From: Gliomastix tumulicola
Taxonomy: Eukaryota; Ascomycota; Sordariomycetes; Hypocreales; Bionectriaceae
Direction of reading: 5' to 3'
Length of the DNA stretch: 64,000 nt
Assembly: GCA_001599755.1 (NCBI GenBank)
Contig: BCHX01000008.1
Span: 682,001 to 746,000, forward strand
Part shown: piece after piece, positions 45,272 to 56,677 of the stretch
Layout: each line of letters opens with the position of its first letter
How positions within the stretch are numbered: position 1 is the stretch's first letter
Program-made: the position numbers and the translations under genes
Notes under the pieces: model-generated
Seen by the model: only the letters and a program-made list of their open reading frames with translations
What the model was told of the DNA's origin: nothing
The model's database searches: none

Positions 45272-47011
45272 ATGGGTGTAATCTCTCGAAGCCGTCAGGC
45301 CGGACACGTCGATGACGTTGTGACGGCCGAGGAACCCAAGCTGGAGCATGAGGAGGATGCTGCTGAGCCTCCTCGATTCGACCCCGAGCAGGTCAAGCGA
45401 GTGCTGCGGACTATCGACTTTCGTCTTCTCCCTGTCTTGACCTTGCTTTACCTGCTTGCCTTCATCGATAGAGGCAACATCGGCAATGCGAAAATCGCTG
45501 GCATGAACGAGGACCTGGACCTCAGCCAGACGCAGTACAATATCGCACTCACCGTATTTCCCCCCCGCTTCGCTTCGCATACAATCGATCATGTCCCCCT
45601 TTGCCGCTTCTGATTCCGACTCTGTTGTATAGGTATTCTTCATCCCGTACTCGCTATTCGAAGTACCCAGCAACATCGTCTTAAAATTGACCCGGCCATC
45701 GCGGTGGATTGCCTTTCTTGTCGTGTCCTGGGGAATTGTACGTGTGCCCTGGAGATGTGCGGCTTCTAGACCGGCCACTCTTTTGCTAACCCTCCATGTC
45801 CTAGGTCATGACTTGTCAAGGCATCGTCAAGAATTTCGGCGGGCTTGTTGCCACTCGCACCCTCCTCGGCGTCTTCGAAGCCGGCTTCTTCCCGGCCAGC
45901 ACGTACCTCCTGGGCGAATGGTACTGTCGCTTCGAAGTCCAATGGCGTTTGTCCATCTTTTTCTCTGCCGCATCGCTAGCTGGCGCCTTCTCAGGCCTCT
46001 TAGCATTTGCTCTAGACAAGATGGATGGCCTCGGCAATCTCGAAGGTTGGCGATGGATCTTCATCATTGAAGGGATCGTGACTGTTGTTGTTGGCGTGTC
46101 TGTGCCATGGACACTGCCTGACTCACCGGCGACGGCGTCCTTCCTTTCCCAAAGTCAGAAGGAGCTGATTATCAACCGGCTCGAGCAGGACTCGGGAACG
46201 GAAGCAGGAAGAGTCGAGACGGGGGAGAGCTTCCAGTGGAGCAGCTTGAAGTCGGCGATGCTCGACTGGAGGATTTGGTTCACCATCTTCATCTACTGGG
46301 GCAACACCATCCCTCTCTACGGCTTCACCTACACCGTGCCTACCATCATCAACGAGCTTGGATACACCTCCGCTCAAGCGCAACTCCTCACCATCCCGAT
46401 CTACACTGCCGGCGCCATCAGCACCATGGCCCTGTCTCGTCTCAGCGATCGGCTCAAAACGCGCTGGCCATTCATCGTCTTCCCATACACCCTGGCCCTT
46501 TGCGGCTTCATCGGGCTGATGGCAATTCCTCACCCTGCTCTTCCCGGCCTGACCTACGGCTTGCTCTTTGCCGTCCCGTCGGGTGTCTACCCTGGCGTGC
46601 TCTCCCTGATCGCCTGGATCTCAAACAACCTTTCACCAACTTGGAAACGCGCCGTCGGCATGGCCATGATGATCACACTCGGCAATATCGGCGGCATTGT
46701 AGGCTCCAATATCTACTACTCGCGCGAGGCCCCTCATTATTGGTCCGGCTATGGCACTTCCCTCAGCTTTCTCTGTGCGGCCATTACTGCAACGTTTATC
46801 CTACGGTGGTCGTACAATAAGTCCAACAAAGAGAGGGACGCGATGAGAGAGGATGAAATCAGACAGAAGTATACTGAGCGTGAGTTGGCCTGTTCCTTTT
46901 TATATCCTTTTGTATCAGTACCTCACTTAGCCATGATACTGACTTTTGGTATATATAGAGGAGCTACTGGCCTTGGGAGACCGCTCGCCGCTGTACAGAT
47001 ACGTTCTCTGA
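45272..47011 (+). CDS. MFS transporter, Dal5/allantoate-permease family
   Basis: This 504-residue transporter has exons 45272-45553, 45633-45737, 45805-46879 and 46959-47011. Splicing restores EVPSNIVLKLTRPSRWIAFLVVSWGIVMTCQGIVKNFGGL. Other markers are FRLLPVLTLLYLLAFIDRGNIGNAKIAGM, GVFEAGFFPASTYLLGEWYCRFEVQWRLSIFF, LEGWRWIFIIEGIVTV and YGFTYTVPTIINELGY. The last, short exon gives QELLALGDRSPLYRYVL, the same kind of tail as the transporter at 51347-53111. Known relatives import allantoate, ureidosuccinate, nicotinate and related anions. It is next to the aldehyde dehydrogenase and is expected in the plasma membrane. Confidence 0.92.
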
Positions 47012-47623
47012 TGCAGTCAACCCGATGTTGGAGCAACGTTTGATGGTTGAACTTGCATGTCAACAAAGTCGGTAAAGTTTAGGAGGGGAAAGATCCAAGT
47101 TGATAACGGGGAAGAGGCCCATCGGATGGGGCCATTGAGTTCATATAACCAGTCACGCTAGCTGAATGCAACACGAATTGCACACAGCTTCTTCGCACTG
47201 ACAGACGGGATCGTTCGATCATTTTTCACGAGAAATCGTCATTTCGTGAATTATTATGGTCTCATGGCCGAATTTATCGGCTAGAACGGAACGGAACGAC
47301 GGCAAGATCTCGTGATGGGTTAAAATTGGTCACTAGATCCGTAGCTGACGACCATGTCCCCGGATTAATTCGTGGTGCTACTGGGAATAGCTCGGATTGA
47401 GTAGGTTCACTGACATCATCAATCTCAAACGTTTAGGTGGTGAGAGGAATGAACATCAAGATGGCGTCACCCCAACGCCAGAGACCCGGGAAAGGCGGAG
47501 GAGGGAGCCCATTCCAGATGCCGTGTAAATGCAGCTTATAGACGCTGTGCATGCCCTCTCTTTGTACGACTCTCACTCTACAACAATCAATCCGCAAGAG
47601 CGTAAGAACTGATCCGAAACACC
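47012..47623. other. Intergenic / promoter of the decarboxylase
   Basis: 612 bp. Contains GGAACGGAACGGAACG-like repetition near 47286-47297. No gene seen. Confidence 0.5.
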
Positions 47624-49113
47624 ATGGTCCATCATCACCAACACAAGCAGCATCCCCGGAAGTGAGTACAGTTCCGCCGTCCTCACTCAACCGGCCCCTT
47701 TTTTCCCATTGTGTACTCACAAAATACGCAGACTCGGTCACTGGCTGCCCCAGGACCACACATTCCACCATGAATTCCTCCGTCGAGCCTCCCGGAGCGC
47801 CGACCTGCACCTCAAGGAGCACAAAGGCCGCCTCTCCCCCGCCATGGAGGAGTTCAGGGCGTTCATCGAGGGGAACCCGCGCATCTACATGTACTTCGTC
47901 ATGATGTTCGAGGAGATCCCGCAGAAAGAGCCGTACATCAACGATCCGACGGGCACCAAGCAGATCCGGGACTACGAGCACATGCTGGGGGTCTTTGACC
48001 ACATTTTCGGCAAGGCGCCCGAGTGGACTGATGCGGCGAATGGAGTAGGTCTGGTTGGTGTACCTCTGTGTGCCATCTTGGATTATCCCATGGGCACGCC
48101 GAGTGGGTATGCTGCATTCTTAGATCCGGATGTCAACCGGATGTTCAAGAAGATTATGAACGAATGGGGGAAGTTCCTCCAGGTATGATTCTTCCCATCC
48201 CGCGGCTCATCGGCCCTTCATGATCTGGAGGACTAAACTAACGGTCTCAAAATTCTAGACCCCCAAGTCGGCAGAGGTCCTCGGTGACCATACCACAGGC
48301 TGGTTCGGCGAAACAGGACTCACCTCTCTCATGTCGGTCGCCAACGCGCCTCTGTCTTCGAGTCACAAATTCGAGGATATGTACATCTGCGACCCCAGTG
48401 CCCCTCACTATGGCTACAAATCGTGGGATGATTTCTTCACCCGCAAGCTCCGACCAGATGCGCGCCCTGTCGCCTCGCCCAACGACGACAACGTCATCGC
48501 CAACGCGTGCGAGTCGCGTCCTTACAATGTCGAGCCCAATGCCAAACTGCGGGACCGTTTCTGGGCCAAGGGTCAACCGTACTCCCTGCTCGACATGCTC
48601 GGCCACGACCGTCTAGCGACGGAGCAGTTCGACGGCGGCACCGTCTACCAGGCATTCCTGTCCGCACTGAGCTACCATCGCTGGCACTCTCCCGTCTCCG
48701 GCAAGATCCGCCATGCATTTGTCCGGGATGGGACGTACTTCAGCGAGCCCCTGTTCGAGGGTCTCGGTGATCCCTCCGGTAACCGCGATGAAATCGACAC
48801 CCAGGGCATTGTGCTGGCGCAGGGATACCTGTCGTCTCTCGCCACGCGCGCCATCATCTTCATTGAGGCAGACAACCCGGCCATCGGGCTCATGGCGTTC
48901 GTGGGTATTGGCATGGACGAGGTGAGCACTTGCGACATCACGGTGAAGCAGGGGCAGAGGGTGAAGAAGGGAGATGAGCTGGGCATGTTCCACTTTGGAG
49001 GCTCCAGCCACTGTCTTGTGTTCCGAAAGGAGGTCAAGTTGGAGGGGTTCCCTGATATTGGGAGAGAGCACAACGTACCGGTTCGGGGCAAATTGGCCAC
49101 TGTAAAGGCATGA
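47624..49113 (+). CDS. PsiD-like / phosphatidylserine-decarboxylase-family decarboxylase
   Basis: This 447-residue protein has exons 47624-47661, 47732-48182 and 48259-49113. The first exon encodes only a His-rich 12-residue lead. The N-terminal half (LGHWLPQDHTFHHEFLRR, YFVMMFEEIPQK, FDHIFGKAPEWTDAANGVGLVGVPLCAILDYPMGTPSGYAAF) is the PSDC domain found in PsiD, the fungal L-tryptophan decarboxylase. The C-terminal half is the decarboxylase proper (FFTRKLRPDARPV, YHRWHSPVSGKI). Near residue 410 FHFGGSSHCLVF holds the GGSS self-cleavage site, where Ser would become the pyruvoyl cofactor. It may decarboxylate an amino acid rather than phosphatidylserine, judging from the PSDC domain and cluster position. 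No membrane anchor or targeting leader is seen. Confidence 0.9.
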
Positions 49114-49715
49114 GTATTGAGGTCTTCATGATAATGTAGTCGGTATTTGTTGTTCATAGGATTTTATGCGAAAACTGAACTGTTGAATGAACCTGTAATT
49201 TTGTGAACTTGGTTAACAGACATCGGCTGAGTCTCATCATTTCCTCTATTACCTCGTTAGCTTCGCCGAGCAATGTTTCTGCGCGCATAAGTCATCGGGC
49301 TATCATATTGCTCTTATTTTTTCCTATGTTTCCTGCGAAGTGTCCCAAGCCTTCATTCCGTTGTTCCTAATATCTGCTATGTGTGGCCGAAAGTGTTCTA
49401 GGGTAGGAATCCGGACAACGTCTCATTTGGGTGCAGACGGGAATGTTGGACTGGAAACTTCACCAGCGGAACCATTTCAGGTTCAAGGCGTACCCCTGCT
49501 TTTCTGCTGATCCGTTCATGGATGCATGCACCCGAATTTGCACTTCACCGAGGTCTAGGCTTGAGGGGCTGGCACAAACTCGAATCATCGGATCGGCGCC
49601 GAGCCGCAGTCCATGACTCGTCCAAAATCCAACAGCGGTTCAAAAGAAGAGGGGATCTGGGCCTCTAACGGCCTGTTCAGCACCAGCTTTGCCGACGACA
49701 TCGCAGACAGAAACC
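49114..49715. other. Intergenic / promoter of the cyclase-family gene
   Basis: 602 bp, AT-richer than its flanks. No gene seen and no clear TATA box. Confidence 0.5.
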
Positions 49716-50972
49716 ATGGCTTCCAACGACTACCCCAAGTTCTCGGATCTTCCCCTCCAAAAAGATGGCCCTCATGGCAATGCCTGGGGTCTTTGGGGAC
49801 CTGATGACCAGCTGGGGACGCTGAATCTGTTGACGGGCGACGTTATTGCCAAAGCTGCGGCTGAGAATATCTTGACAGGACAACGGATCTCACTCAAGTG
49901 GGCGAATTGCCATCCCCAATCCAAGCTATTACTGACCAAGAGCATGTAGCTGGTCCATGACCGGGGCCTCGAATCCTCGGTTCGCCCGCAAGCTATTGGA
50001 GCATCACATGATCAACAAGGCACCCTTGAAGCACGCACACGACGATGAGGTATGTATGTTTGAGCCGCCAATTGATTAAGGACTAACAGGAAATCAGTGG
50101 AGCTTCAACTCTCAATGCAGCTCCCAATGGGACGGCTTCCGTCACTACGCTTATCAAGCGGAAGAGGTTGGTGATTTGATTCGGGCGGATGGGGACGCTT
50201 GATGCTGAGTACTTCTGCACAGCTTTACTATATGGGCCGCACGGCCGAGGACTTTGCTGCCTCACCCGTGCCAAATGGGATACAGCGTGAGCCATCTTCT
50301 AGAAAATCTGGCGAAGCGTCCAGAGCGAGACTGACTGCAGAATCTAGACGTTTCAAAAAAGGGAATAACGGGACGCGCCATATTCATCGACTGGTACGCT
50401 TGGGCGCTGGGCAAGGGCAAGGGCCTGGAAATTGATGCTATGTCATCATACGAGGTCCCCTTCTCGCAGGTGGTGGAGGCGCTGCGATCTCAAGGCTTGG
50501 ACCTGGACGTCTTCCGCCCAGGCGACATCATCATCATCAGGTTCGGGTACCTCGAACAGTACGAGAACATGAGCGACGAGAAGAGAGAAAGACTCAACGA
50601 CCTGTACAAAACGCAGAAGCCCGACAACATTGGTCTCAAGCCCTCCCGAGAGCTGCTAGAGTTTCTATGGAATAACAAGATTGCTGCGATTGGGGGCGAT
50701 TCGAGATCCCTCGAGGTGTGGCCCTGCAAGGAGCTGGAGTGGCACATGCACGAGTGGCTGCTGGCAGGCTGGGGAATGCCGATCGGGGAGCTTTTCTACC
50801 TCGAGGATGTGGCCAAGATTTGCCGTAGTCTGAACCGGTACACGTTCTTTCTATCGAGCTCGCCCATGAATGTAAGTATCACCATCATCATACTGTTTTG
50901 CATTCCTATGGCTAACTTTGATAGGTACCTGGAGCTGTTGCTAGCCCGCCAAATGCGCTGGCGTACTTTTAG
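49716..50972 (+). CDS. Cyclase-family (kynurenine-formamidase-like) hydrolase
   Basis: This 328-residue protein has six exons: 49716-49897, 49950-50049, 50098-50166, 50223-50286, 50348-50871 and 50925-50972. The family signature for fungal cyclases (Pfam Cyclase) is clear: DDQLGTLNLLT, ISLNWSM, FNSQCSSQWDGFRHYAYQ, GRAIFIDWYAW, FRPGDIIIIRFGYLEQY, AIGGDSRSLEVWP and HEWLLAGWGMPIGELFYLEDVA. The bacterial HxGTHxD metal motif is replaced by the fungal SQWDGFRH form. The short last exon supplies VPGAVASPPNALAYF, the usual end. Such enzymes hydrolyse amides or lactones using metal; the substrate is unknown. It is convergent with the third transporter. Confidence 0.9.
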
Positions 50973-51346
50973 GTAGAACAACTTGACGAAGGGCTCTATG
51001 GGACATCAATTAGAGAAGTACATGGAGTGTCTCAAATCAAATACTCCGCAAAGATGCTCTCGAGTATAAGTTGAACGAGTCTCCTCCTGCAAATGGACAA
51101 GAAAGAGGAATCAATGACGGGAAAGGTTTTTTGCTAGAAGGAAACATATCACGTCTAAAACGATCGACTGCACTAGAATTAGGGACTCATAATTACTTGC
51201 GTAACTTTGGCGTTTCTATTTCGATAGTCGCAGTCAATGCCCCTGAGGCAAGAAATGGCCATCAATCAGTATGCCGAAGGCAAGCACCGCATGGGTTGCG
51301 AGCTACAATAATGCTATCTAATGTAGAAAGCGTTGGCCCGACTTTC
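50973..51346. other. Convergent 3' intergenic
   Basis: 374 bp between two convergent stop codons, AT-rich. Nothing else seen. Confidence 0.6.
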
Positions 51347-53111
51347 TTACAAAGTGTACTGGTAGAGAGGACTCTTCTCGCCCATTGCATCCAGTTGCTC
51401 CTGGGTGTAGGTCTGGCGAATCTCCGTCTCCGACTGCGCTGCCTTGGCCTTGTTAAACTTCCAGAGGAAGAACTCCATGACACCGGCAGACAGCATGCCG
51501 AGGCAAATGATGCCGAGAGCAGTGCCATATCCAGTGGGATACTGTGGCCCTTCCTTGTCGAGGAAGATGTTCGTGCCGATAAGACCTAAATGGCTTAGCA
51601 GATGTCTAGATGACACATATGGAAGAGATATAGTATGCACTTACTACCCACGTTGCCTGCGGCTAGAAGCCATGCAAGACCAATCGACCTCTTCCACGAG
51701 GGCGCCAGATTATTACCCACCCAGGCGCTGATACCCGGCAAAAGAGGATAGATACCAATCTGAGCGAGCACCACGCCGACGTACATGGCCGGTACGTTGT
51801 GTCCCACCTTGGGCGACTGGCTGAACAGAATAGCTAGAGCCACAGTGAGGACGGACATGGGCCCAACGATGAAGGGCATGCGCCAGTGGAACTTATCGGC
51901 AAACCTGCCCACAAGCCAGGCACTGATGCCACCGCAGACATATGGCGGCATGGTGAGGAGCTGAGAGTTGGCAGTTGAGAAGCCAAGCTGCTTGATGATC
52001 TGGGGCATGGTAAACTTGAAGGCAGCGTTGGGAGCCGAGTTAGCCCAGGCCAGGAGGATTCCGAGGCAAATCTTCCAGTCGGTCATCGTCTGGAAGAGCA
52101 GCTTCCAGGAGAACTTGTCACCCTCTTGGGTGGCGGATCTGACGCCCGAAAGTCGGAGACGGAGATCGATGAAGCGCTTCTCGTCGTCAGAGAGCCATTT
52201 CGCCCGCTCGGGTGTGTCGATGATCAGCAGGGGCATGACCAGGCCTGCGGCGACTGTCACAGCACCCTCGATGAGGAAGATCCAGCGCCAGCCTGCAATG
52301 CCACGAACGCCGTCCATGCGGGCGATTCCAAAGGCTAGCAAGCCGCTGAGGGCACCCGAAAAGGCCGATGCGGTGTAGAATACGGCAAGGCGTTGTTGGA
52401 GTTCATGTCGGGGGTACCACGTCGAGACGATGTAGACAGCACCTGGGAAGAATCCAGCCTTTGACGGTCAGTAAGTATCACAGCGAAGAGAAAAAGAAAG
52501 TACACGAACCTCGAAGATTCCAAGCACGACTCGGCAGGCGATCAAGCCATCAAAGTTCTGGACAGCGCCCATGCATGTCATGACGATGCCCCAAGAAATT
52601 ACGAGAAAGGACAGCCAGAGACTAGGCCTGACCTTCTTCAGAATGATGTTGGAAGGGATCTCTAAGCCAGAGTCAGCGGTTAATCGCAACTCCAACAATC
52701 AGTGAAGTTCTTACCGAAGATGATGTAGGGAACAAAGAAGATGGTGCTGGCAATGTTGTACTGATTCCCAACTAGGCCGAGGTCCTTGTCCATGCCTTCG
52801 ATCTTTGCATTTCCGATGTTTCCTCGGTCGATATGGGCGAGAAGGTATAGAATACCCATGATGGGGATGAGCCGAAGATCAATCTGCAGGTCTCTGAAGT
52901 CAGCGTCATTGAAGTACTTCTGCATCATTGCGGAAAGAGTTGAAAAGTGTACCTTTCGTATAACTTGCTTTCCTGGCTTGCCCTCGTAAGTTCGCATGAA
53001 GTCGGCATCCTCTTGGGACAGGCCGCGATAGGGATTAACTGCATGCTCGACGGTATTGGCGTCCGCCTTCTCGTCAATGACGATCGACTCTCGGTTCGTG
53101 TTGTTTGCCAT
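51347..53111 (-). CDS. MFS transporter, Dal5/allantoate-permease family
   Basis: This 510-residue transporter has exons 53111-52953, 52883-52715, 52661-52510, 52458-51645 and 51585-51347. I start at 53111 (CACCATGG); an ATG nine bases further upstream is possible. After splicing it reads VIRKIDLRLIPIMGILYLLAHIDRGNIGNAKIEGMDKDLGL, IIFEIPSNIILKKVRPSLWL, GIFEAGFFPGAVYIVSTWYPRHELQQRLAVFY, AGWRWIFLIEGAVTV and NVGSLIGTNIFL. The tail is GEKSPLYQYTL, close to that of the transporter at 45272. The first intron is 69 bp, stop-free and in frame. Intron positions differ from the other two transporters, so they are not recent tandem copies. Confidence 0.92.
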
Positions 53112-54241
53112 GGTGAACATGATCGGTGAACAGCAACAGGATGACAAGAAACGGAAGGAGAGAGTCTCTGCCCTGGATATCAGTTCCTTATGTTTCACGA
53201 CGCACAGGCCGCTTTCGGTCGGAGAGGGACCGAGTGGCCAGTTCACGACCTACCCCATGGAGCCCCGGGTTCCTGGATGATTGGTTGAGCTGGCTCAGGG
53301 GGAGATAGTGTGGCTGGGCTAAACATTAATTTTTGGCTCGGCTAATGAATCCGGGGCTCAGCTTTGGGGGGAGCTCGACAGGTGTCGGTGAGAAGATGGG
53401 CCAATCCGGACAAGAACCGAGTGTTTCTTTCGGCCCCAGTCCGCCATCAGCTGGTAGACCAAGTATACGCATAGCCAAGCTTATGAACGGAAATATCGGC
53501 ACTGGGGGCAAGGCCTACTGAATCTGTGCATGTAGACTAGAACGGTTATGGCTGCCATAGAGGTGATGCTGCCTGGATAAAATAGCCATACGTGAGGTGT
53601 AGATCGTCAGCTCGTCGAAAACCGGGGAAACAAACCCTCTCACCATAAAATCTTGGTTTCACATGCACCCCAGCTGCTCACCAATCAGCTATAAGTTCCC
53701 CGAATCGATGATTATAGGATTCCATGACTTTAAATGCACTCACTTTAACCATCATACCTTATGTGGGCGATCCCGCTCCTTAAGAAGGCAGGTGGTTTGG
53801 CAAAGCCGTGCCGCCCATACTTACGGACTCCATTCAAGCGTTGGTCGATCGATTGAAGATCATGGAATGGTTGATCAGGGGACAATGGCCTAGATCTCTG
53901 GATTATATCTGCTCAGAATGGGATGCTTCACCCATGAGCATGTCGGACCGAGAAGTGTCACTCGCTGGATGGGCCGCGTCGAGCGGCATGATTATCACGC
54001 CACCGTCAAAGTCACCATGCCACGTAAGCGTGACCACATGACAGCTCGCCAAATCAATGCAGATGGTTCTCGAAATTTGCACCATTAATATCGCTAAATA
54101 GCGATACAAATCATCACGAGAGTTTGGGGAAATAGAAAAGCATTAAAAGCCGTCACTGTCACCACCTTTTGCTGCAATCATCGTCGTATACCTGACTCGA
54201 CATCCTTTTATCAACTATCTCACGAACAAACGATTTTCATC
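53112..54241. promoter_or_regulatory. Divergent promoter region
   Basis: 1.13 kb between divergent start codons. One CGGAG half-site lies at 53220-53224 close to the transporter. No gene supported. Confidence 0.5.
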
Positions 54242-54928
54242 ATGGAGCATCATTCCATCACATCCACAGAAACCATCACGGTCCCCGAGCTACTATACCA
54301 TGTCACCCTGACCGTGATTGACTACCACACGGACGAGTCCGGCGCAACGCGCTCGACATACCCGCTTGGCTCCTTCGGGTCCCTCAAGGCGGCAAAGTCC
54401 TTCGCGGAGACATCACTCGAGGGCCTCGGCTATCAGAAAGACGACTTCAAGGAGTTCTCGCTGTGGCCGCAGATGCACGAGCCATCGACTCAGGGCGACG
54501 GCTCCGTCGTCTACGCGCGTGCACCAGCCGGACAGGTCTTTGTCGTCGCCATCGACACCACATTGAACACCGAGCAACTCCCTCTGGCGGCCAAAGACGA
54601 CGGACTCGCCCTCCCAGACGGCTCCAGCGTACTGCACTACGTCATGCAGACCACCATCGACTACAACGACGACCGCACGGGGTCCAGGCAGCGGACGGAT
54701 ATCGAGGGCGTCTACGCTCACCGTGGCGATGCGCAGGCGGCGGCGCGCAAGACGCTTGACTTGCACGACTTCACTGACTACTATGTGAGGGGAGACACGG
54801 AAACGTCTGACGCCTGGCCCTACGGGGAGGACACGGTGGTCCATGCTGTCGGGGAGAACGGGCTAAACTGCACCGTCGCCGTGAAGACGGTGCCGGGAGC
54901 GCACAAAGTCCATCAGAAGAAGAACTGA
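54242..54928 (+). CDS. Uncharacterised protein with a duplicated 90-residue domain
   Basis: This intronless gene encodes 228 residues. I do not recognise the family. Residues about 18-107 and 131-220 align to each other: YHVTLTVIDYHTDESGATRSTY against HYVMQTTIDYNDDRTGSRQRTD, with the IDY at 26-28 and 139-141, then an Ala-rich helix (AAKSFAETSLEGLGY against AAARKTLDLHDF) and a strand near the end (VFVVAID against CTVAVKT). This suggests a two-domain alpha/beta protein arising by internal duplication. There is no signal peptide or membrane segment. It is divergent from the transporter, 1.1 kb away. Confidence 0.8.
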   Translation: MEHHSITSTETITVPELLYHVTLTVIDYHTDESGATRSTYPLGSFGSLKAAKSFAETSLEGLGYQKDDFKEFSLWPQMHEPSTQGDGSVVYARAPAGQVFVVAIDTTLNTEQLPLAAKDDGLALPDGSSVLHYVMQTTIDYNDDRTGSRQRTDIEGVYAHRGDAQAAARKTLDLHDFTDYYVRGDTETSDAWPYGEDTVVHAVGENGLNCTVAVKTVPGAHKVHQKKN

Positions 54929-55562
54929 GATCTGTCTACGTGTATGAGCGCATGTTAACTAGGTTGTAGCATAGCTGTGTGCGAGTTTGTACCGCGTAAT
55001 CAACTGCCATTCCATTGTTCTGGTCATGAGCAATCTAAGTGCCGTATTGTGAGAGCCGAGTCTCGGCGGTCTCCGTTCCCGCTTCAGTCCGGCCCGGATC
55101 CGGTCGAACGGGGCCGTAGCAGCCAGTAGAGTGAAAAAGCGAAAGTGGCCTGACATGCCAGCGTAGAGTTTGTGTGTGGTTAGCCGATGGACCAGTGTCT
55201 AGATGCAGGTTTATTGCCACCTTATTCCAGTGCCGAACAGCGTTACGTCACGATACTGTCGATGGAATTCCTCCCATATTTTGAGGGCCTGATTATCAGA
55301 TGACCTGCTGAAATTGCTCTTCACCACGAGATGGGCGCCATGCAGTCGACTGACCGGGTTTTTACCGAATGTGCAAGTCACCGGGCGTGACAAGCTTCGT
55401 CCACTGCGCCGCTGTAGCTCACAAGACCTTGTTACATACGTACTTAAGGGGCTTTACATGTCTGTAAAATTGCGGTGGCTTATGAATTAAATCAAAAAAA
55501 ATATATTTTACCATCAGAATCATTCCAAACATAAGTTCCACGACCCATCACCAAGCCCCATT
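54929..55562. other. Intergenic, no supportable gene
   Basis: 634 bp between two plus-strand genes. A-rich stretch at 55494-55510 just before the next gene. Nothing else seen. Confidence 0.6.
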
Positions 55563-56677
55563 ATGGCATCGACGAAATCACAGGTTGCAATCGTAGGCGT
55601 CGGCAAAGTCGGTGCGGCCGTGGCCCATGCGCTGATTCTCGGCTCGATTGTCGATGAGGTCCTTCTCGTCGATGTTAAAGTCGAGTTCAGAGACGGACAC
55701 GTGGCCGACCTCTCTGATGCAGCGTACTGCACCGGCAGCAAGACGCGCGTGCGAGCAGCCACTTACCGAGAGGCCTCTCAGTGTGACATCGTCATTCTCG
55801 CCGCAGGATCAAAGTACAGTCTCGGTAAGATGCACTCATGATAGTGGCAAGATCCTGGCCTCTGTTGACTCAGACTGACTCTTTATTTGAACAGGCGAGA
55901 CTAGAATCGAATACATGTGGCGAAACATTTCCATCACCCGCACCATCATGGATGCGATGGCCCCGTTCCGTTCCGATTCCATCTTGATCGTGGTGGCTAA
56001 CCCGGTTGATCTGATAACCACGTTGTGTCTTCAGCTCTCGGGTCTGCCGCCTCCTCGAGTCATCGGATCCGGTACGTTGCTCGACTCGATGAGGGCTCGC
56101 GGCATACTGGGTGATACTCGAGAGGTGAGTCTCAGGTCGCATATCACCGTGCACATGCATGTCTATCCAGGGGGCGTCTCTACGGTATCTCGGTCGTCGT
56201 TCTGTCAAGATGCAATTTGCTAAGATGTCTGCTCAGATCCCCATCAAAGCAAATGATCTCAATGTACTCGGCGTCCACGGCGGATCCGAGGTATTCGCCT
56301 GGTCGGTGGCCACCATCCGAGGCTCTCCAATCACCCAAGCCCTGTCCATCAGTGCCAAGGATCGCACTGATCTCGAGGACAAATGCAAGGACAGGTCAGA
56401 GATGATATTCCAAGCAAAAGGCTCTACTCCTTACGGTATCAGCTCCGTCGTGTACATGATGTGCGCTGCTATCCTGACAGATGAGCGCAAGATTTGCCCG
56501 GTCAGTCATTTCCAACCAGAGTATGGAGTTTGCATGAGCTTGCCTGTCGTCTTAGGCCGGCGGGGTATCTCGGGAACGATCCAGATGCCATGGAGCAATG
56601 AGGAGGTCGGAAGTCTCGCTGAGTCGGCCAAAGGGTTGCAATCTTTGGTGGAGAGAGTCACACGGGAGAACGAGTGA
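55563..56677 (+). CDS. L-lactate/malate dehydrogenase-family enzyme
   Basis: This 310-residue protein has exons 55563-55824, 55895-56124 and 56237-56677. The NAD motif is GVGKVGAAVA, with Asp ending the second strand (LLVDVK), as for NAD use. Active-site residues of L-lactate dehydrogenase are present: Arg in GETRIEY, Asn in VVANPVD, Asp and Arg in GTLLDSMRARG, and the proton-relay His in LGVHGGSEVFAW. The C-terminus CPVSHFQPEYGVCMSLPVVLGRRGI is typical. Bacterial and animal enzymes have GEHGDSE where this one has GVHGGSE. The second intron (112 bp) is the longest in the gene and its exact acceptor was chosen from the CTAAG branch and CTCAG. It probably reduces a 2-oxoacid in the cytosol. Confidence 0.88.
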
